A stretch of DNA of 64,000 nucleotides from Wenzhouxiangella sp042310355 (lineage in GTDB: Bacteria > Pseudomonadota > Gammaproteobacteria > Xanthomonadales > Wenzhouxiangellaceae), in contig NZ_JBHJMR010000013.1 in assembly GCF_042310355.1 (NCBI RefSeq), positions 18,937 through 82,936 of the forward strand, given 5' to 3'. Shown here in pieces: positions 19,801 to 27,830 of the stretch. The notes beneath the pieces were generated by a model. That model ran no database searches. It worked only from the letters and a program-made list of their open reading frames with translations, and was not told where the DNA came from. Position 1 is the stretch's first letter, and each line of letters starts with the position of its first letter. The translations under genes were made by a program, and so were the position numbers.

Positions 19801-20821
19801 GTCCGCCTTCGCGGTCGAACAGCAGCCCGTCGACGGCATTCGAGGGCAGGCCGTTGTCGAGCCCCGGAACGTGCCGAATCACGCTGCTCCAGTCATCTTC
19901 TCCCGTACGGTAGCGGTGGAGCCCCTTGGTCGTGGCGACGATGATCTGGTCCGACTGGGGATCGGGCGCGATCCCCGTGATCGTGCCGTCGACCCGGGCG
20001 ACCCGCCGTGCTTCGGCCTGCGGCGCCACGTCGCTCGGACCGAGATCCATGAGGGCACCGCCTTCGTTGAAATAGATACGGCCGTTCGCCTCGGCCAGGC
20101 TGATCGCGAACCGGCCTTCCTCGAGGCGGCGGATCGGGGTGAAGCGTTCGGCGCGCTCGTCGAACACGGAAATCTGGCCGGTCTGAACGAGCCAGACTCG
20201 GCAGCTCGAGTCGCGTTCAAGATGAACCTGGAAGCCGCCCGGATCGAGCCCGTCCTCCGCCGCCTGGGCGAAGGTCTCGAGGGAATCGTCGGATGGATCG
20301 TAAACGGCGACACCGCCGCGCATGAAGGCCATCCAGGTGCGCCCCCGGCAGTCCTCGGTCATGGACCAGATATTGCCGGCCGGCAGGCGACCGCCGCGCT
20401 TGCTCGGCTCCAGGTGGCGGACCGGCTCCAGGTCGGGGGCAATCTGGACCACGCCGCGGTCCTCCACGGCCGCCCAGACACTGCCGTCGCTGTGGGCCAT
20501 CAGGGACATGATGTTGCGACCAGGCAGCGGGTCGGGTGTTTGCGGATCGCTCGGAATGATGCGCATGCGCGCACCTTCGTGACGGACCAGGCCACCGCGA
20601 GTCCCGATCCAGATGAAGCCGCGCGCGTCCTGAACGATGTCCTCGACCTGCCGATCGGGCAGACCCTCGTTGACGCTGAGGGTGCGAAAGACCGGGCCCT
20701 GGTCAGATCCCCTCGCCGCCCCGGAAACCAGGATGATGGCCAGCACGACCAGGCAACACAGCGGATGACGCCGGCGCCCGGCGCCAACGGCCACAACTGA
20801 CTTGGCACCCTCTGCCAACAT
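16820..20821 (-). CDS. Propeller-sensor hybrid histidine kinase with a degenerate receiver domain
   Basis: 1333 residues. A signal-like hydrophobic segment (about 22-36) leads to a periplasmic region of two-component-regulator propeller repeats (for example LSVNEGLPDRQVEDIVQD, GFIWIGTRGGL, GLPSNAVDGLLFD, GGLWLTTTRSG) up to about 700. A Y_Y_Y domain follows (YRIKLEGWDNEWIDL, YSSLPPGDYRFSVQA), then a membrane helix near 805-825 and a GAF-like linker. The kinase core has the phospho-acceptor in MSHEIRTPLHG (His987) and ATPase boxes SNAVKFTD, DSGPGIGERD and GSGLGLAICRK. The final 120 residues align with a receiver but the acidic pair is replaced (ARVPPPTMRVLRRL) and the late lysine is missing, so phosphotransfer there is doubtful. 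Such architectures often sense polysaccharide breakdown products; the ligand here is unknown. Confidence 0.9.
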   Translation of the reverse strand: MLAEGAKSVVAVGAGRRRHPLCCLVVLAIILVSGAARGSDQGPVFRTLSVNEGLPDRQVEDIVQDARGFIWIGTRGGLVRHEGARMRIIPSDPQTPDPLPGRNIMSLMAHSDGSVWAAVEDRGVVQIAPDLEPVRHLEPSKRGGRLPAGNIWSMTEDCRGRTWMAFMRGGVAVYDPSDDSLETFAQAAEDGLDPGGFQVHLERDSSCRVWLVQTGQISVFDERAERFTPIRRLEEGRFAISLAEANGRIYFNEGGALMDLGPSDVAPQAEARRVARVDGTITGIAPDPQSDQIIVATTKGLHRYRTGEDDWSSVIRHVPGLDNGLPSNAVDGLLFDREGGLWLTTTRSGAAYLPPGFSAFERYQPVPGDTEGARLTIDPVTSLDWDGRAGGFWVGGLRGQLEFLPGRGGGESGPVIPQAAREALAGANVLEVWREADLLYVTTQTSVVRIELGPDGRHDVLVHRKELDSGTFAFLRRKDEDRLWLATRDAGLLLIDEHSGERERFHAAGEGRNHLPESAGRELMRGPGGRWWLLASGGLYRWDDSRGFVRQPVDHSQPLASAAWRDDELWLATDESLELWRDRGEGLSRVEAINLSDRLPPGRLINVLPDGHGDIWLTRTSGLSRFRPADGSLRHFSRRDGLAPVEFGENTAQPLPDGRLAFAGLGGIVAVDPDAVSGVSVAPRVHLSRVQAGDRSIALGPGTSPQIELDHDNNSVFVDFLATTYLAHERTRYRIKLEGWDNEWIDLIGQTRHYYSSLPPGDYRFSVQAAAPDGPWSERGDAVAIKIRQPPWLSGWALAAYGLFAVTGAGVGLRGYRRANRRRRDMREARQKRALAEEQRLIITRLNRSLEPISLAETIATEIVHVTGGRVAWLGYLESHLPRELVCSDPEAPQLARAQWRQRLEQADGARDLAVALQVGQREVARVLVERPRVETSSAVRERLRLLEEMAGQALHNALLLQRVRSLAERAEQASNAKSEFLATMSHEIRTPLHGVLGMVELLYETETEPGQQDILDTLRQSGLQLQRIIDDVLDISRIEAGRMSLNAQPFDLTAMLEQVVDLHAPNAAKKGLDLRLRLSADLPLSATGDSDRISQVLGNLLSNAVKFTDRGGIEMSAEIGRDGQLVVVVSDSGPGIGERDRKRLFEPFTQLDASITRSYSGSGLGLAICRKLVDAMAGKLDLIESCHGGSRFRVRLPVLDHGDESMAGSLSGLLEGQTVCARVPPPTMRVLRRLAGRWGIRLLDGRDAPRDCDLLLVDPSTLDESDAERLDQWRRGAGALAWLQSPFPSRAGPPPLLPQGAQFLRWPLVESRFVGLLFDLRIAGDDGADPSG

Positions 20822-20853
20822 GCCTCCAGATCATCAACATTGGACCCGGAAAG

Positions 20854-21792
20854 TCAAGTCAAGGGCTTTTCCAGGTGGTGCCAGGTACCCATGTGGTGGT
20901 GATCGCCGTAGAGCAGCTTGCCGGAATCGATGCGCTCGAGACCCGCGCGCTCGAATTCGCGGGTCCAGTCCGGCCGCGCCGCGATGGCCTCGTTGACGCG
21001 AAGCATGTCCTGCAGCCGGCCGCGGGCGGCCAGCAGCTCGGCCAGCGTGTCGGCGACGGCCGAACGGCGGCCGGCCAGGGGCTCGCCGCGCAGGCTCAGC
21101 AGCTGATCGGCCAGGCCCAGGACATAGCGGAACAGTTCCGAGGCGGACTGGCGATGGCGCTGGAAAAGGGCGGGACCGATCCGCTCGAGCGCCTCGTGAA
21201 GCTGCGCGGGCGTCATGCTGGCGCCGGCGAACTCGCCCAGCACATCGAACAGCCGCAGCTCGTCCAGCACGGCAAACTCGCCGGCCTCGCGCTGCATGGT
21301 TCGGATCATGTCCGATTCGGACGCGTGCGCGACGATCACCAGGCGCCCACCCGGACGCAGCAATTCATGCACGCGCGTTGCGGCACTCGACCAGTCGCAA
21401 TACTCGATCCCGTACTGGCTCATGACGAGGTCATAGGCGCCCGACGGCAGGCTGCATTGCTCAAAGGGGGTCTGGTCGACGAAGCGGATATCGTCCATCA
21501 AGCTCGCCGCATCGGGATGGGCGCGGCTTACCGCCTGCGGATCGACGCGGGCGGCATCGATGGCGGTAACGGCAAGGGCCTTGGGCACGCGGCGAGAGTA
21601 AGCTGCCGCCAGAAGCGCCAGCGCACCATTGCCGGTGCACACATCCAGCAACTCGGCGCCGGCGTCGAGTGCATCGAACTGACGCGACCAGAACGCCGCA
21701 ACTTCACCGTCGTAGTTGCGGGAAAAGTCCTGCGGCAGGGAAGTCAGGCAGCCGCGTGACCAGTATCGGCTCCAGTGGCTGTAGTCGGGCAT
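20854..21792 (-). CDS. Class I SAM-dependent methyltransferase
   Basis: 312 residues. The SAM-binding motif I is LLDVCTGNGALALLAA (about residues 47-62). An acidic motif II region (VTAIDAARVDPQAV), YDLVMSQYGIEYCDW (post-motif strand) and LLRPGGRLVIVAHA complete a methyltransferase domain to about residue 165. The C-terminal half is helical with no recognised motif. The substrate cannot be read from sequence. It is co-oriented with the propeller kinase 32 bases downstream and separated from the upstream TonB receptor by a terminator. Confidence 0.85.
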   Translation of the reverse strand: MPDYSHWSRYWSRGCLTSLPQDFSRNYDGEVAAFWSRQFDALDAGAELLDVCTGNGALALLAAAYSRRVPKALAVTAIDAARVDPQAVSRAHPDAASLMDDIRFVDQTPFEQCSLPSGAYDLVMSQYGIEYCDWSSAATRVHELLRPGGRLVIVAHASESDMIRTMQREAGEFAVLDELRLFDVLGEFAGASMTPAQLHEALERIGPALFQRHRQSASELFRYVLGLADQLLSLRGEPLAGRRSAVADTLAELLAARGRLQDMLRVNEAIAARPDWTREFERAGLERIDSGKLLYGDHHHMGTWHHLEKPLT

Positions 21793-21835
21793 GGGAAGGC
21801 ATTGGATGAACCAGGGCGTAGTTTACCCCCGGCTG

Positions 21836-21864
21836 GAAAAAGAAAGGCCCGGGAGTCCCGGGCC
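21836..21864 (-). terminator. Rho-independent terminator of the TonB receptor gene
   Basis: Reading the minus strand, a 9-bp stem (GGCCCGGGA/TCCCGGGCC, 21846-21864) with almost no loop is followed by TTTCTTTTT. It stands 42 bases beyond the receptor stop codon. Confidence 0.85.
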
Positions 21865-21906
21865 TTTCCTCGACACAATGTCGACTTCTCGTTTCCGATC
21901 AGGTGA

Positions 21907-24516
21907 TCAGAAGTTCTGGGTGTACCGGATGTACGGGATACGTCCCCAGCCGTCCGAGTAATCGAACGCGTAGCTGCGCGAGAAGAAGGACGACTGCGGC
22001 GGGTTGCGGTCGGCAACGTTACGCACCAGCAGGGTCAGCTCGCTGTTCCACGGGGTGAACCAGGTGGCGCTGACGTCGTGACGCGTCCACGAACCGATGT
22101 GGCCCTGCTCGATGCGAGCGGACGAGTCGTCGTTGAGGACAACCTGCTCCGAGGTGCTGTCGGTGTGGTGGATGTTCCACGCAAACCGGAAGTCACCGAA
22201 CGAGTAGGTGTTGTCGAGGTTCGCGCGATACTGCGGCGTGCCTCGGGTACCCACCGTCTCGGGGCTCGGGATGTCGTCATCCAGCTCGGACTCGATCTCC
22301 CACTCGTCGACATAACCAACCTGCAGGTTCGAACGCAGCATGCCGGCATCGCCGAAGTCGAAGTTGGCACGCAGGTTGAAGTCGATACCCTGGGTTGTCA
22401 GGTCGCCTTCGTTGGCCGGGCCAAAGATGACTTCGTCGATACCACCGCTGTCGTCACGGTAAACACCCAGCCCCGGCGGGAAGGCGCGGCCTTCAAACTC
22501 GAGGTTGATGAGCTCCTGGGCACCGATCGAACGGATGATGTTGTCGATCTCGATGCGGTAGAAGTCAACCGAGCCGCTCAGCCATTCGGTGGCCTGGAAG
22601 CCGATACCGGCCGCATAGCCCTTCGAGTTTTCCGAATCCAGGTCGGGGTTACCGATCTGGAAGGCGTCGGTCTGGATTTCCGGGCAGTCGTTCTGCGGAA
22701 CGCCCAGCTGCTCACAGCGGGGGAAGTCGCGCACGAACTCAGCCGAGAAGGCCGGCTTGGCGTTGATCAGCGTCAGGTCCGGAGCCGCGTAGCCCTCGGC
22801 ATAGCTGGCACGCAGCGTGATGGAATCCGTCGGCTGGTAGCGCAGGGCCACCTTCGGGCTGATGTCGTCACCGTAGTCGGAGTAGTCATCGTAACGAACC
22901 GCGGCGGTCACTTCGAGGTTGTCCATGACCGGGAACAGCCACTCGGTATAGAGGGCGGAGACGTCACGTTCACCCGACGAGCTGTTGCCGGCAGAACCGC
23001 CGACCAGGCCGGCTTCCGACAGCGAGTCGTACTGGTCGGAGAAGGCTTCTTCGCGGTACTCGGCACCGACCACGGCCTGAATCCAGCCGCCGCCGATTTC
23101 GGCGATGTCCATGCCGGCGCTGCCGTAGAATTCCTTGATTTCGAATTCCGAGACGCGCGAAATGGTCACGCGCATGCCGTTGAGGGTGTCATCGGAGGCG
23201 CCGAACGGATCGGTCGGATCATAGCTGCCGTCGTCGAGGGCGGCCTGCATGTTCGAGCGCATGCCGTAGTTACGGCCAATGTCGTAACCCTTGTAGCGGC
23301 TGTAGTTGACGCCGAAGTCGAGGTCGACACCGCCGACGCGGCCTTCGAAGCCGAGCAGACCGGAGTGCACGTTGGACTCGACTTCCGAGTCACGCGGGCC
23401 CAGCGCCTGGAAGCGGTGGTAAAGAACCGCCGGGTAGTCGTACGGGTTGGCCGGGGAATCGGCGGAGACAACGGCGAAGTCCGGCAGCGGCGCGTAGCGA
23501 CCGAAGGAGAAGGTGCGGGTGTTCTCCATACGGGTGTAGGCGCGCCAGTCGTCGTTGACCTGGTAGTCACCCGTGACGTGCAGCGACTGGTTGCTGATGG
23601 TCGCTTCGTCGGCCGACTCGGTGGTGAAGTCGTAGAAGCAGCCTTCGCCGCCCCAGAACGTGTCGTCGGTCAGACGATGCAGGTTCGGCGAGAGCGACTC
23701 ACAGGCGCCGTCGGGGGAGTTGACCTGGCCGGCGTTCGGGCCGTCCTGCAGCACCCAGTTGTTACCGTAGGGGCTGAGGTTGTTCGACTGCGAGAACGGG
23801 TTGGCGACGGTCGATTCCGACCAGGGACGCTGGTTGGCAAAGATCATGCTGCGCGAGTTCTTCGAGGCAACGGCCAGCATGCGGCCGCGGTCGCCCTGGA
23901 TACCCACCATGGCGTGACCGGCGCGCTGCTTGCCGCCATCGCGTTCCGGGTTGCTGTAGGTGTAGCTGACCTGGGCGCCTTCGTAGTCCTTGCGCGTGAT
24001 GACGTTGATCACGCCGCCGATCGCGTCGGAACCGTAAACGGCCGAGGCACCATCGGACAGGATTTCAATACGCTCGACAGCACCGATCGGGATGGCGTTG
24101 ATGTCCTGGCCAGTACCCGAGAACGGGCTCTTCGGGAAGCGACGGCCGTCGATCAGGACCAGGGTACGGTTGCTACCCAGGCCACGCAACGAGATCGAGC
24201 CGAAGTTCTGGGCCGAGGAACCGGACTGCGGACGGAAGGAACCGAACGAGTTGAAGGTGGTGTTGCGGAGCAGGTCGGCGATCGAGGTTTCACCCGACAG
24301 CTCGATCGCTTCGCGGTCGATCACGGTAACGGGAAGGGCACCTTCCACGTCGGCGCGCTGAATGCGCGAACCGGTGACCTGGACGCGGTCGAGGTCTGCT
24401 GCCTCTTCGTCGTCCTGGGCAGCGACCGGCGCGGCGGTCATTGCCAGGCCGGCGATCATACCCGCCCCGAGGGCGTAGTTGATTGCCTTGGCAAGTTGGT
24501 TACGGTTGTGCTTCAT
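21907..24516 (-). CDS. TonB-dependent outer-membrane receptor
   Basis: 869 residues from ATG 24516, chosen because GGAGAG precedes it and a signal peptide follows (hydrophobic GAGMIAGLAMTAAPVAAQ). These barrels import scarce substrates with TonB energy. A TonB-box-like DRVQVTGSRI is near residue 43. The plug domain contains LRGLGSNRTLVLIDGRRF and the conserved IERIEILSDGASAVYGSDAIGGVINVITR-type block (here split by positions about 132-165). The barrel ends in aromatic NF as the terminal residues (YIRYTQNF), the usual outer-membrane sorting end. The RIQR/GSNRTLVL wording is common in the large receptor group of Xanthomonad-like bacteria. A 16-bp palindrome lies 39 bases upstream of the start. 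The substrate is unknown. Confidence 0.95.
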   Translation of the reverse strand: MKHNRNQLAKAINYALGAGMIAGLAMTAAPVAAQDDEEAADLDRVQVTGSRIQRADVEGALPVTVIDREAIELSGETSIADLLRNTTFNSFGSFRPQSGSSAQNFGSISLRGLGSNRTLVLIDGRRFPKSPFSGTGQDINAIPIGAVERIEILSDGASAVYGSDAIGGVINVITRKDYEGAQVSYTYSNPERDGGKQRAGHAMVGIQGDRGRMLAVASKNSRSMIFANQRPWSESTVANPFSQSNNLSPYGNNWVLQDGPNAGQVNSPDGACESLSPNLHRLTDDTFWGGEGCFYDFTTESADEATISNQSLHVTGDYQVNDDWRAYTRMENTRTFSFGRYAPLPDFAVVSADSPANPYDYPAVLYHRFQALGPRDSEVESNVHSGLLGFEGRVGGVDLDFGVNYSRYKGYDIGRNYGMRSNMQAALDDGSYDPTDPFGASDDTLNGMRVTISRVSEFEIKEFYGSAGMDIAEIGGGWIQAVVGAEYREEAFSDQYDSLSEAGLVGGSAGNSSSGERDVSALYTEWLFPVMDNLEVTAAVRYDDYSDYGDDISPKVALRYQPTDSITLRASYAEGYAAPDLTLINAKPAFSAEFVRDFPRCEQLGVPQNDCPEIQTDAFQIGNPDLDSENSKGYAAGIGFQATEWLSGSVDFYRIEIDNIIRSIGAQELINLEFEGRAFPPGLGVYRDDSGGIDEVIFGPANEGDLTTQGIDFNLRANFDFGDAGMLRSNLQVGYVDEWEIESELDDDIPSPETVGTRGTPQYRANLDNTYSFGDFRFAWNIHHTDSTSEQVVLNDDSSARIEQGHIGSWTRHDVSATWFTPWNSELTLLVRNVADRNPPQSSFFSRSYAFDYSDGWGRIPYIRYTQNF

Positions 24517-24913
24517 CAGACTCTCCATTTGTCTTTTGATTTCTGGTTGAGCATTCGATACTAGTATCGACAGCAATGTGTCGGAGCGGAAACCCTTGCC
24601 AAATCAGGCGCGCTGACGCACGGCCCGACTGACCCGGCCTCCGACTCAGCGCCGATACTAGCACCTTCGATCGCCAATGAAAAGGGTCTTGTTAATTCCG
24701 TGTAAAGCGCCGCAGTTCGCCCCGAAAGGCCTTTGATGGCGGGGCTTCCGGACGACCGAGAGCACTCCCCGGCCGCGCTTGACGGCTCTTTTCGACGCGC
24801 GCCACCGGCCCCGGCCAGGGCCCCGCCGCGAACGATTCGAAGGCTGGTATCCTTCCCGATCAAGCACCGGCTCGCCGGTCTCACCATTATTCCCCGACCC
24901 CGAGGCAGGCTTC
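24517..24913. other. Divergent intergenic region between the TonB receptor and the sulfotransferase
   Basis: A 397-base gap without a supported gene. It holds the 16-bp palindrome at 24555-24570, a half-copy at 24654-24661, and an A/T-richer patch at 24675-24715 that may carry the receptor promoter. The short frames crossing it lack ribosome sites and family matches. Confidence 0.6.
24555..24570. promoter_or_regulatory. Perfect 16-bp palindrome upstream of the TonB receptor (candidate operator)
   Basis: TCGATACTAGTATCGA is its own reverse complement. GATACTAG recurs at 24654-24661. The position, 39 bases before the receptor ATG, suits a repressor or activator site. No regulator gene is adjacent. 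Confidence 0.55.
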
Positions 24914-26419
24914 GTGCACAACCCGCCCCATTCGGAATCGACCGATCATCAGCTGGCCCAGCAGGCCGAGTTTCGCCTGCGCCAGGGCGACCTCGCGGGC
25001 GCGCGCGAGACGTTCTGGGAACTCGCGCGCCGCAACGAGGATGCCGGCCTGTGGCTGCGCCTGGCCGAGATCGATCACGCGCTCGGCGACGGCGAGCAGG
25101 CATTGCGATCGCTTGGGCGAGCCGGCGGGATCCAGCCCCGCCCCTGGCAGGCGAGCGCACGCATTGCGGAACTCTTCTTCGAGCTCGGCCGCCCGGAGCG
25201 TTCGCTGGCCATCCTCGATCGCGAGGCCGCCCGGGATCGCGCGAATCCGCGCCTGCAGCTGCTGCTGGCCCAGGCCCGCGAGGACGCCGGCCAGCGCGAG
25301 GGCGCGATCGACGCCTACCGCCACGCGCTGGCCTGCCAGCCCGGCTGGCCGGCGGCCATGGGCGGGCTGCTGCGCGTCGCCCGTGACGAGATCAGCGAAG
25401 CGTGGCTCGACCAGGCCCAACGCATGCTGGCCGCGAGCCAGCTCGATGCCGACGAGCGGGCCGTACTCGGCTACAGCCTGGGGCGCGCGCTGGAAAGGCG
25501 CGGCGACTTCGACGGAGCTTTCCACGCCTGGCGCCGGGCCAACGAATTGCGGCGGCGGCAAAGCGGCGGCCTCGACCATGATGCGGCCCGCCTGCATGCC
25601 GACCGCCAGATTCAGCGCTACAGCCCGGACTTGCTGGCCCGCCCACCGGCGCTCGGCGCCTCCGACCGGATCCCCCTGTTCATCGTCGGCATGCCGCGAA
25701 GCGGCACGACCCTGCTCGAGCGCATGATCGGCGCCCATCCCGACGCCATCGGCTACGGCGAACTGCCGACCATGGGCCAGATCGCCCGCCAGCTCGAGCG
25801 CCATGCGCCGACCTGGCCGGCCGGAGCCGGCGCCATCGACGATGTGTACTCACCGGCATTACTGCAGGGGATGGCCGACTTCTACTACAAGGAGTTGGAC
25901 CTGCGATCGAGCTCGCGCGCCCGGTTCAGCATCGACAAGGCGCCCCTGAACTTCTTCCAGGCCGGCCTGATTTCACTGTTATTGAACCACTCGCGCATCA
26001 TCGTGTGCGAACGCGATCCTCGCGACGTCTGCCTGTCGATCTACTCGGAGAACTTCGCCCCCGACCAGGCGTTCGCCACCGACCTCGACGACCTGGTGTT
26101 TTTCCATCACCAGTACCGGCGCTTGATCTCGCACTGGCAGCAAACGCTGCCGAACCGGGTGCGCTGCGTGCGCTACGAAGACCTGGTCGATGCACCCGCC
26201 GAAACGCTCGAACCCCTGCTCGAGTGGATCGGCATGCCCTGGGACGACGCCTGCCTGGACTTCCATGACCGCGGCGGCGAAGTCGCCACCCCCAGCCGCT
26301 GGCAGGTGCGCCAGCCGATTTATCGCTCCAGCATGGGACGCTGGCGCAATTTCGAACCGCATATCGATCCGTTGCTGAACGCCTTCGGCAGCGAAGACGC
26401 CCCCACACTTGACGATTGA
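24914..26419 (+). CDS. TPR-containing sulfotransferase
   Basis: 501 residues from GTG 24914, which follows a GAGGCAGG ribosome-site-like stretch; a longer frame from TTG 24779 is less likely. The N-terminal half (about 10-230) is tetratricopeptide-like: alternating helices such as LAQQAEFRLRQGDLAGARETF, LFFELGRPERSLAILDREA and DAYRHALACQPGW. The C-terminal half is a sulfotransferase of the Sulfotransfer_3 type, with the PAPS 5'-phosphosulfate loop VGMPRSGTTLLERMIGAHP, the 3'-phosphate-binding segment IIVCERDPRDVCLSIYSENF and RVRCVRYEDLVDAP. Comparable TPR-sulfotransferases act on proteins or on cell-surface glycans; the target here is open. A TPR-like Sel1 hydroxylase follows 24 bases downstream. 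Confidence 0.9.
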   Translation: MHNPPHSESTDHQLAQQAEFRLRQGDLAGARETFWELARRNEDAGLWLRLAEIDHALGDGEQALRSLGRAGGIQPRPWQASARIAELFFELGRPERSLAILDREAARDRANPRLQLLLAQAREDAGQREGAIDAYRHALACQPGWPAAMGGLLRVARDEISEAWLDQAQRMLAASQLDADERAVLGYSLGRALERRGDFDGAFHAWRRANELRRRQSGGLDHDAARLHADRQIQRYSPDLLARPPALGASDRIPLFIVGMPRSGTTLLERMIGAHPDAIGYGELPTMGQIARQLERHAPTWPAGAGAIDDVYSPALLQGMADFYYKELDLRSSSRARFSIDKAPLNFFQAGLISLLLNHSRIIVCERDPRDVCLSIYSENFAPDQAFATDLDDLVFFHHQYRRLISHWQQTLPNRVRCVRYEDLVDAPAETLEPLLEWIGMPWDDACLDFHDRGGEVATPSRWQVRQPIYRSSMGRWRNFEPHIDPLLNAFGSEDAPTLDD

Positions 26420-26443
26420 GCCGCCTGCGCGGCGACGGCTATC

Positions 26444-27823
26444 ATGGCGGACATGAGCACGAACACACCCCCGGGCCCGGACCTGGAAAGAATGACGCAG
26501 GCGGCCGAGGCCGGCGTGGCACAAGCCCAATTCAGCCTCGGCCTGGCCTGGCTCTACGGCGATACGGGTCGGCCGGATCCGGCTCGGGCCTGGGACTGGC
26601 TCGACCGCGCGCAGCGGCAGGGCGTGGCCGAGGCGCGCGCGGCCCTCGGCACGATGTGCCTGAGCGGGCAGTGCGAGGGCCGGGAAGGCGCCTTCGACCT
26701 CGAACGCGCCGTTGAACTGCTCGAATCCGCCCACGCCGACGATTCCGTCGAGGCCGCCTACCGGCTCGGCACGCTCAAGCTGACCGGCTGTGGCGTGCCG
26801 GCCGACAGGCAGGGCGGCGCCGGCCTGATCGAGACCGCGGCCCGACGCGGGCATATGCTGGCGCTCAACGATGCCGCCTGGTGCCTGGAGCACGGCCTGG
26901 GCCTGGCGCGCAACCCGGCGCGCGCCCTGAAGGCCTGGCAGCTGGCCGCCGAGGCGGGCATGCCGCGCGGCTGGTTCACGCTCGGCGTCTGGCTGGCGCA
27001 GGGCCGGCACGTCAGCGCCGACCCGGCGCTGGCCCGGGCCTGCCTGGACAAGGCCGCCCGCTCCGACTTCCCCATGGCGGCGGAGTTGCGCGACGAACTG
27101 GCCGACGAAGGCGCCGATGCCGGCCGGGCGCTCGGGCTACAGGTCGACCCGGCTGCCGCGGCGCAAGCGCCCCGCACGAGGCGTGAGGTGCTGAGCGAGG
27201 CACCCCGGATCGAGGTGCTGCACGATTTCGTACCGGTGGACGCCAGGGCACACCTGATCGCCCGCGCCCGGCCAATGATCGAGCCTTCGAGGGTCCTCAG
27301 CGATACCGGGTCGGTCGACCGCTCCCGCATTCGCACCAGCGGCGAGACCTGCCTGCTGCCGGAACTGCTCGACGTGACGGCCTGGCACCTGCTCGAGCGG
27401 CTGCACGAGGCGATGGGCATCCCGATGGAAAACGGCGAGCCGCTGATCATCCTGCAGTACACGCCGGGCAGCGAGTACCAGCCGCACTACGACTATTTCG
27501 ACCCGGACAGGCCGGGCTCGCAAACGGCCCTGCGCCAGGGCGGCCAGCGCACCTGGACGCTGCTGACCTATCTCAACGCCGTCGCCGGCGGCGGCGCCAC
27601 GGCGTTTCCGGATCTCGACATCGAGGTTGCGCCGGACCCAGGCAGCGTGCTGGCCTTCCGCAACGTCGACGAAGCGGGTGGGATCGAGCCGCGCACCCTG
27701 CATGCCGGCCTGCCGGTCACCGCGGGTGAAAAATGGCTGGCCACGCGCTGGATCAGGGAGCGGCCCTTCGTTGCCGAACGCGGCGCCGGAAGGCCCGAAC
27801 CGGGCTCGAGCACGCCCGAGTAG
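26444..27823 (+). CDS. Sel1-repeat protein fused to a prolyl 4-hydroxylase (2OG-Fe(II) oxygenase)
   Basis: 459 residues. Residues about 15-220 are Sel1-like TPR repeats (GVAQAQFSLGLAWLYGD, AYRLGTLKLTGCGVPAD, GWFTLGVWLAQGRHVSAD). Residues about 240-450 are a prolyl-4-hydroxylase domain: VLHDFVPVDARAHLI, then the iron ligands in PHYDYFD (His-x-Asp) and TLHAGLPV (distal His), with the 2-oxoglutarate lysine in GEKWLATRW. Such enzymes hydroxylate peptidyl proline, sometimes in translation factors. The repeat part probably recruits a partner. It may be transcribed with the sulfotransferase gene 24 bases upstream, suggesting a pair of protein-modifying enzymes (inference). Confidence 0.9.
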   Translation: MADMSTNTPPGPDLERMTQAAEAGVAQAQFSLGLAWLYGDTGRPDPARAWDWLDRAQRQGVAEARAALGTMCLSGQCEGREGAFDLERAVELLESAHADDSVEAAYRLGTLKLTGCGVPADRQGGAGLIETAARRGHMLALNDAAWCLEHGLGLARNPARALKAWQLAAEAGMPRGWFTLGVWLAQGRHVSADPALARACLDKAARSDFPMAAELRDELADEGADAGRALGLQVDPAAAAQAPRTRREVLSEAPRIEVLHDFVPVDARAHLIARARPMIEPSRVLSDTGSVDRSRIRTSGETCLLPELLDVTAWHLLERLHEAMGIPMENGEPLIILQYTPGSEYQPHYDYFDPDRPGSQTALRQGGQRTWTLLTYLNAVAGGGATAFPDLDIEVAPDPGSVLAFRNVDEAGGIEPRTLHAGLPVTAGEKWLATRWIRERPFVAERGAGRPEPGSSTPE

Positions 27824-27830
27824 GTCCGTC

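Noticed and set aside
22078..24564. 828-residue frame antisense to the TonB receptor
   Set aside because: Pure shadow of the receptor, with no start signal.
24779..24913. TTG start for the sulfotransferase 45 residues upstream
   Set aside because: No ribosome site there and the added residues are Arg/Pro-rich without TPR pattern.
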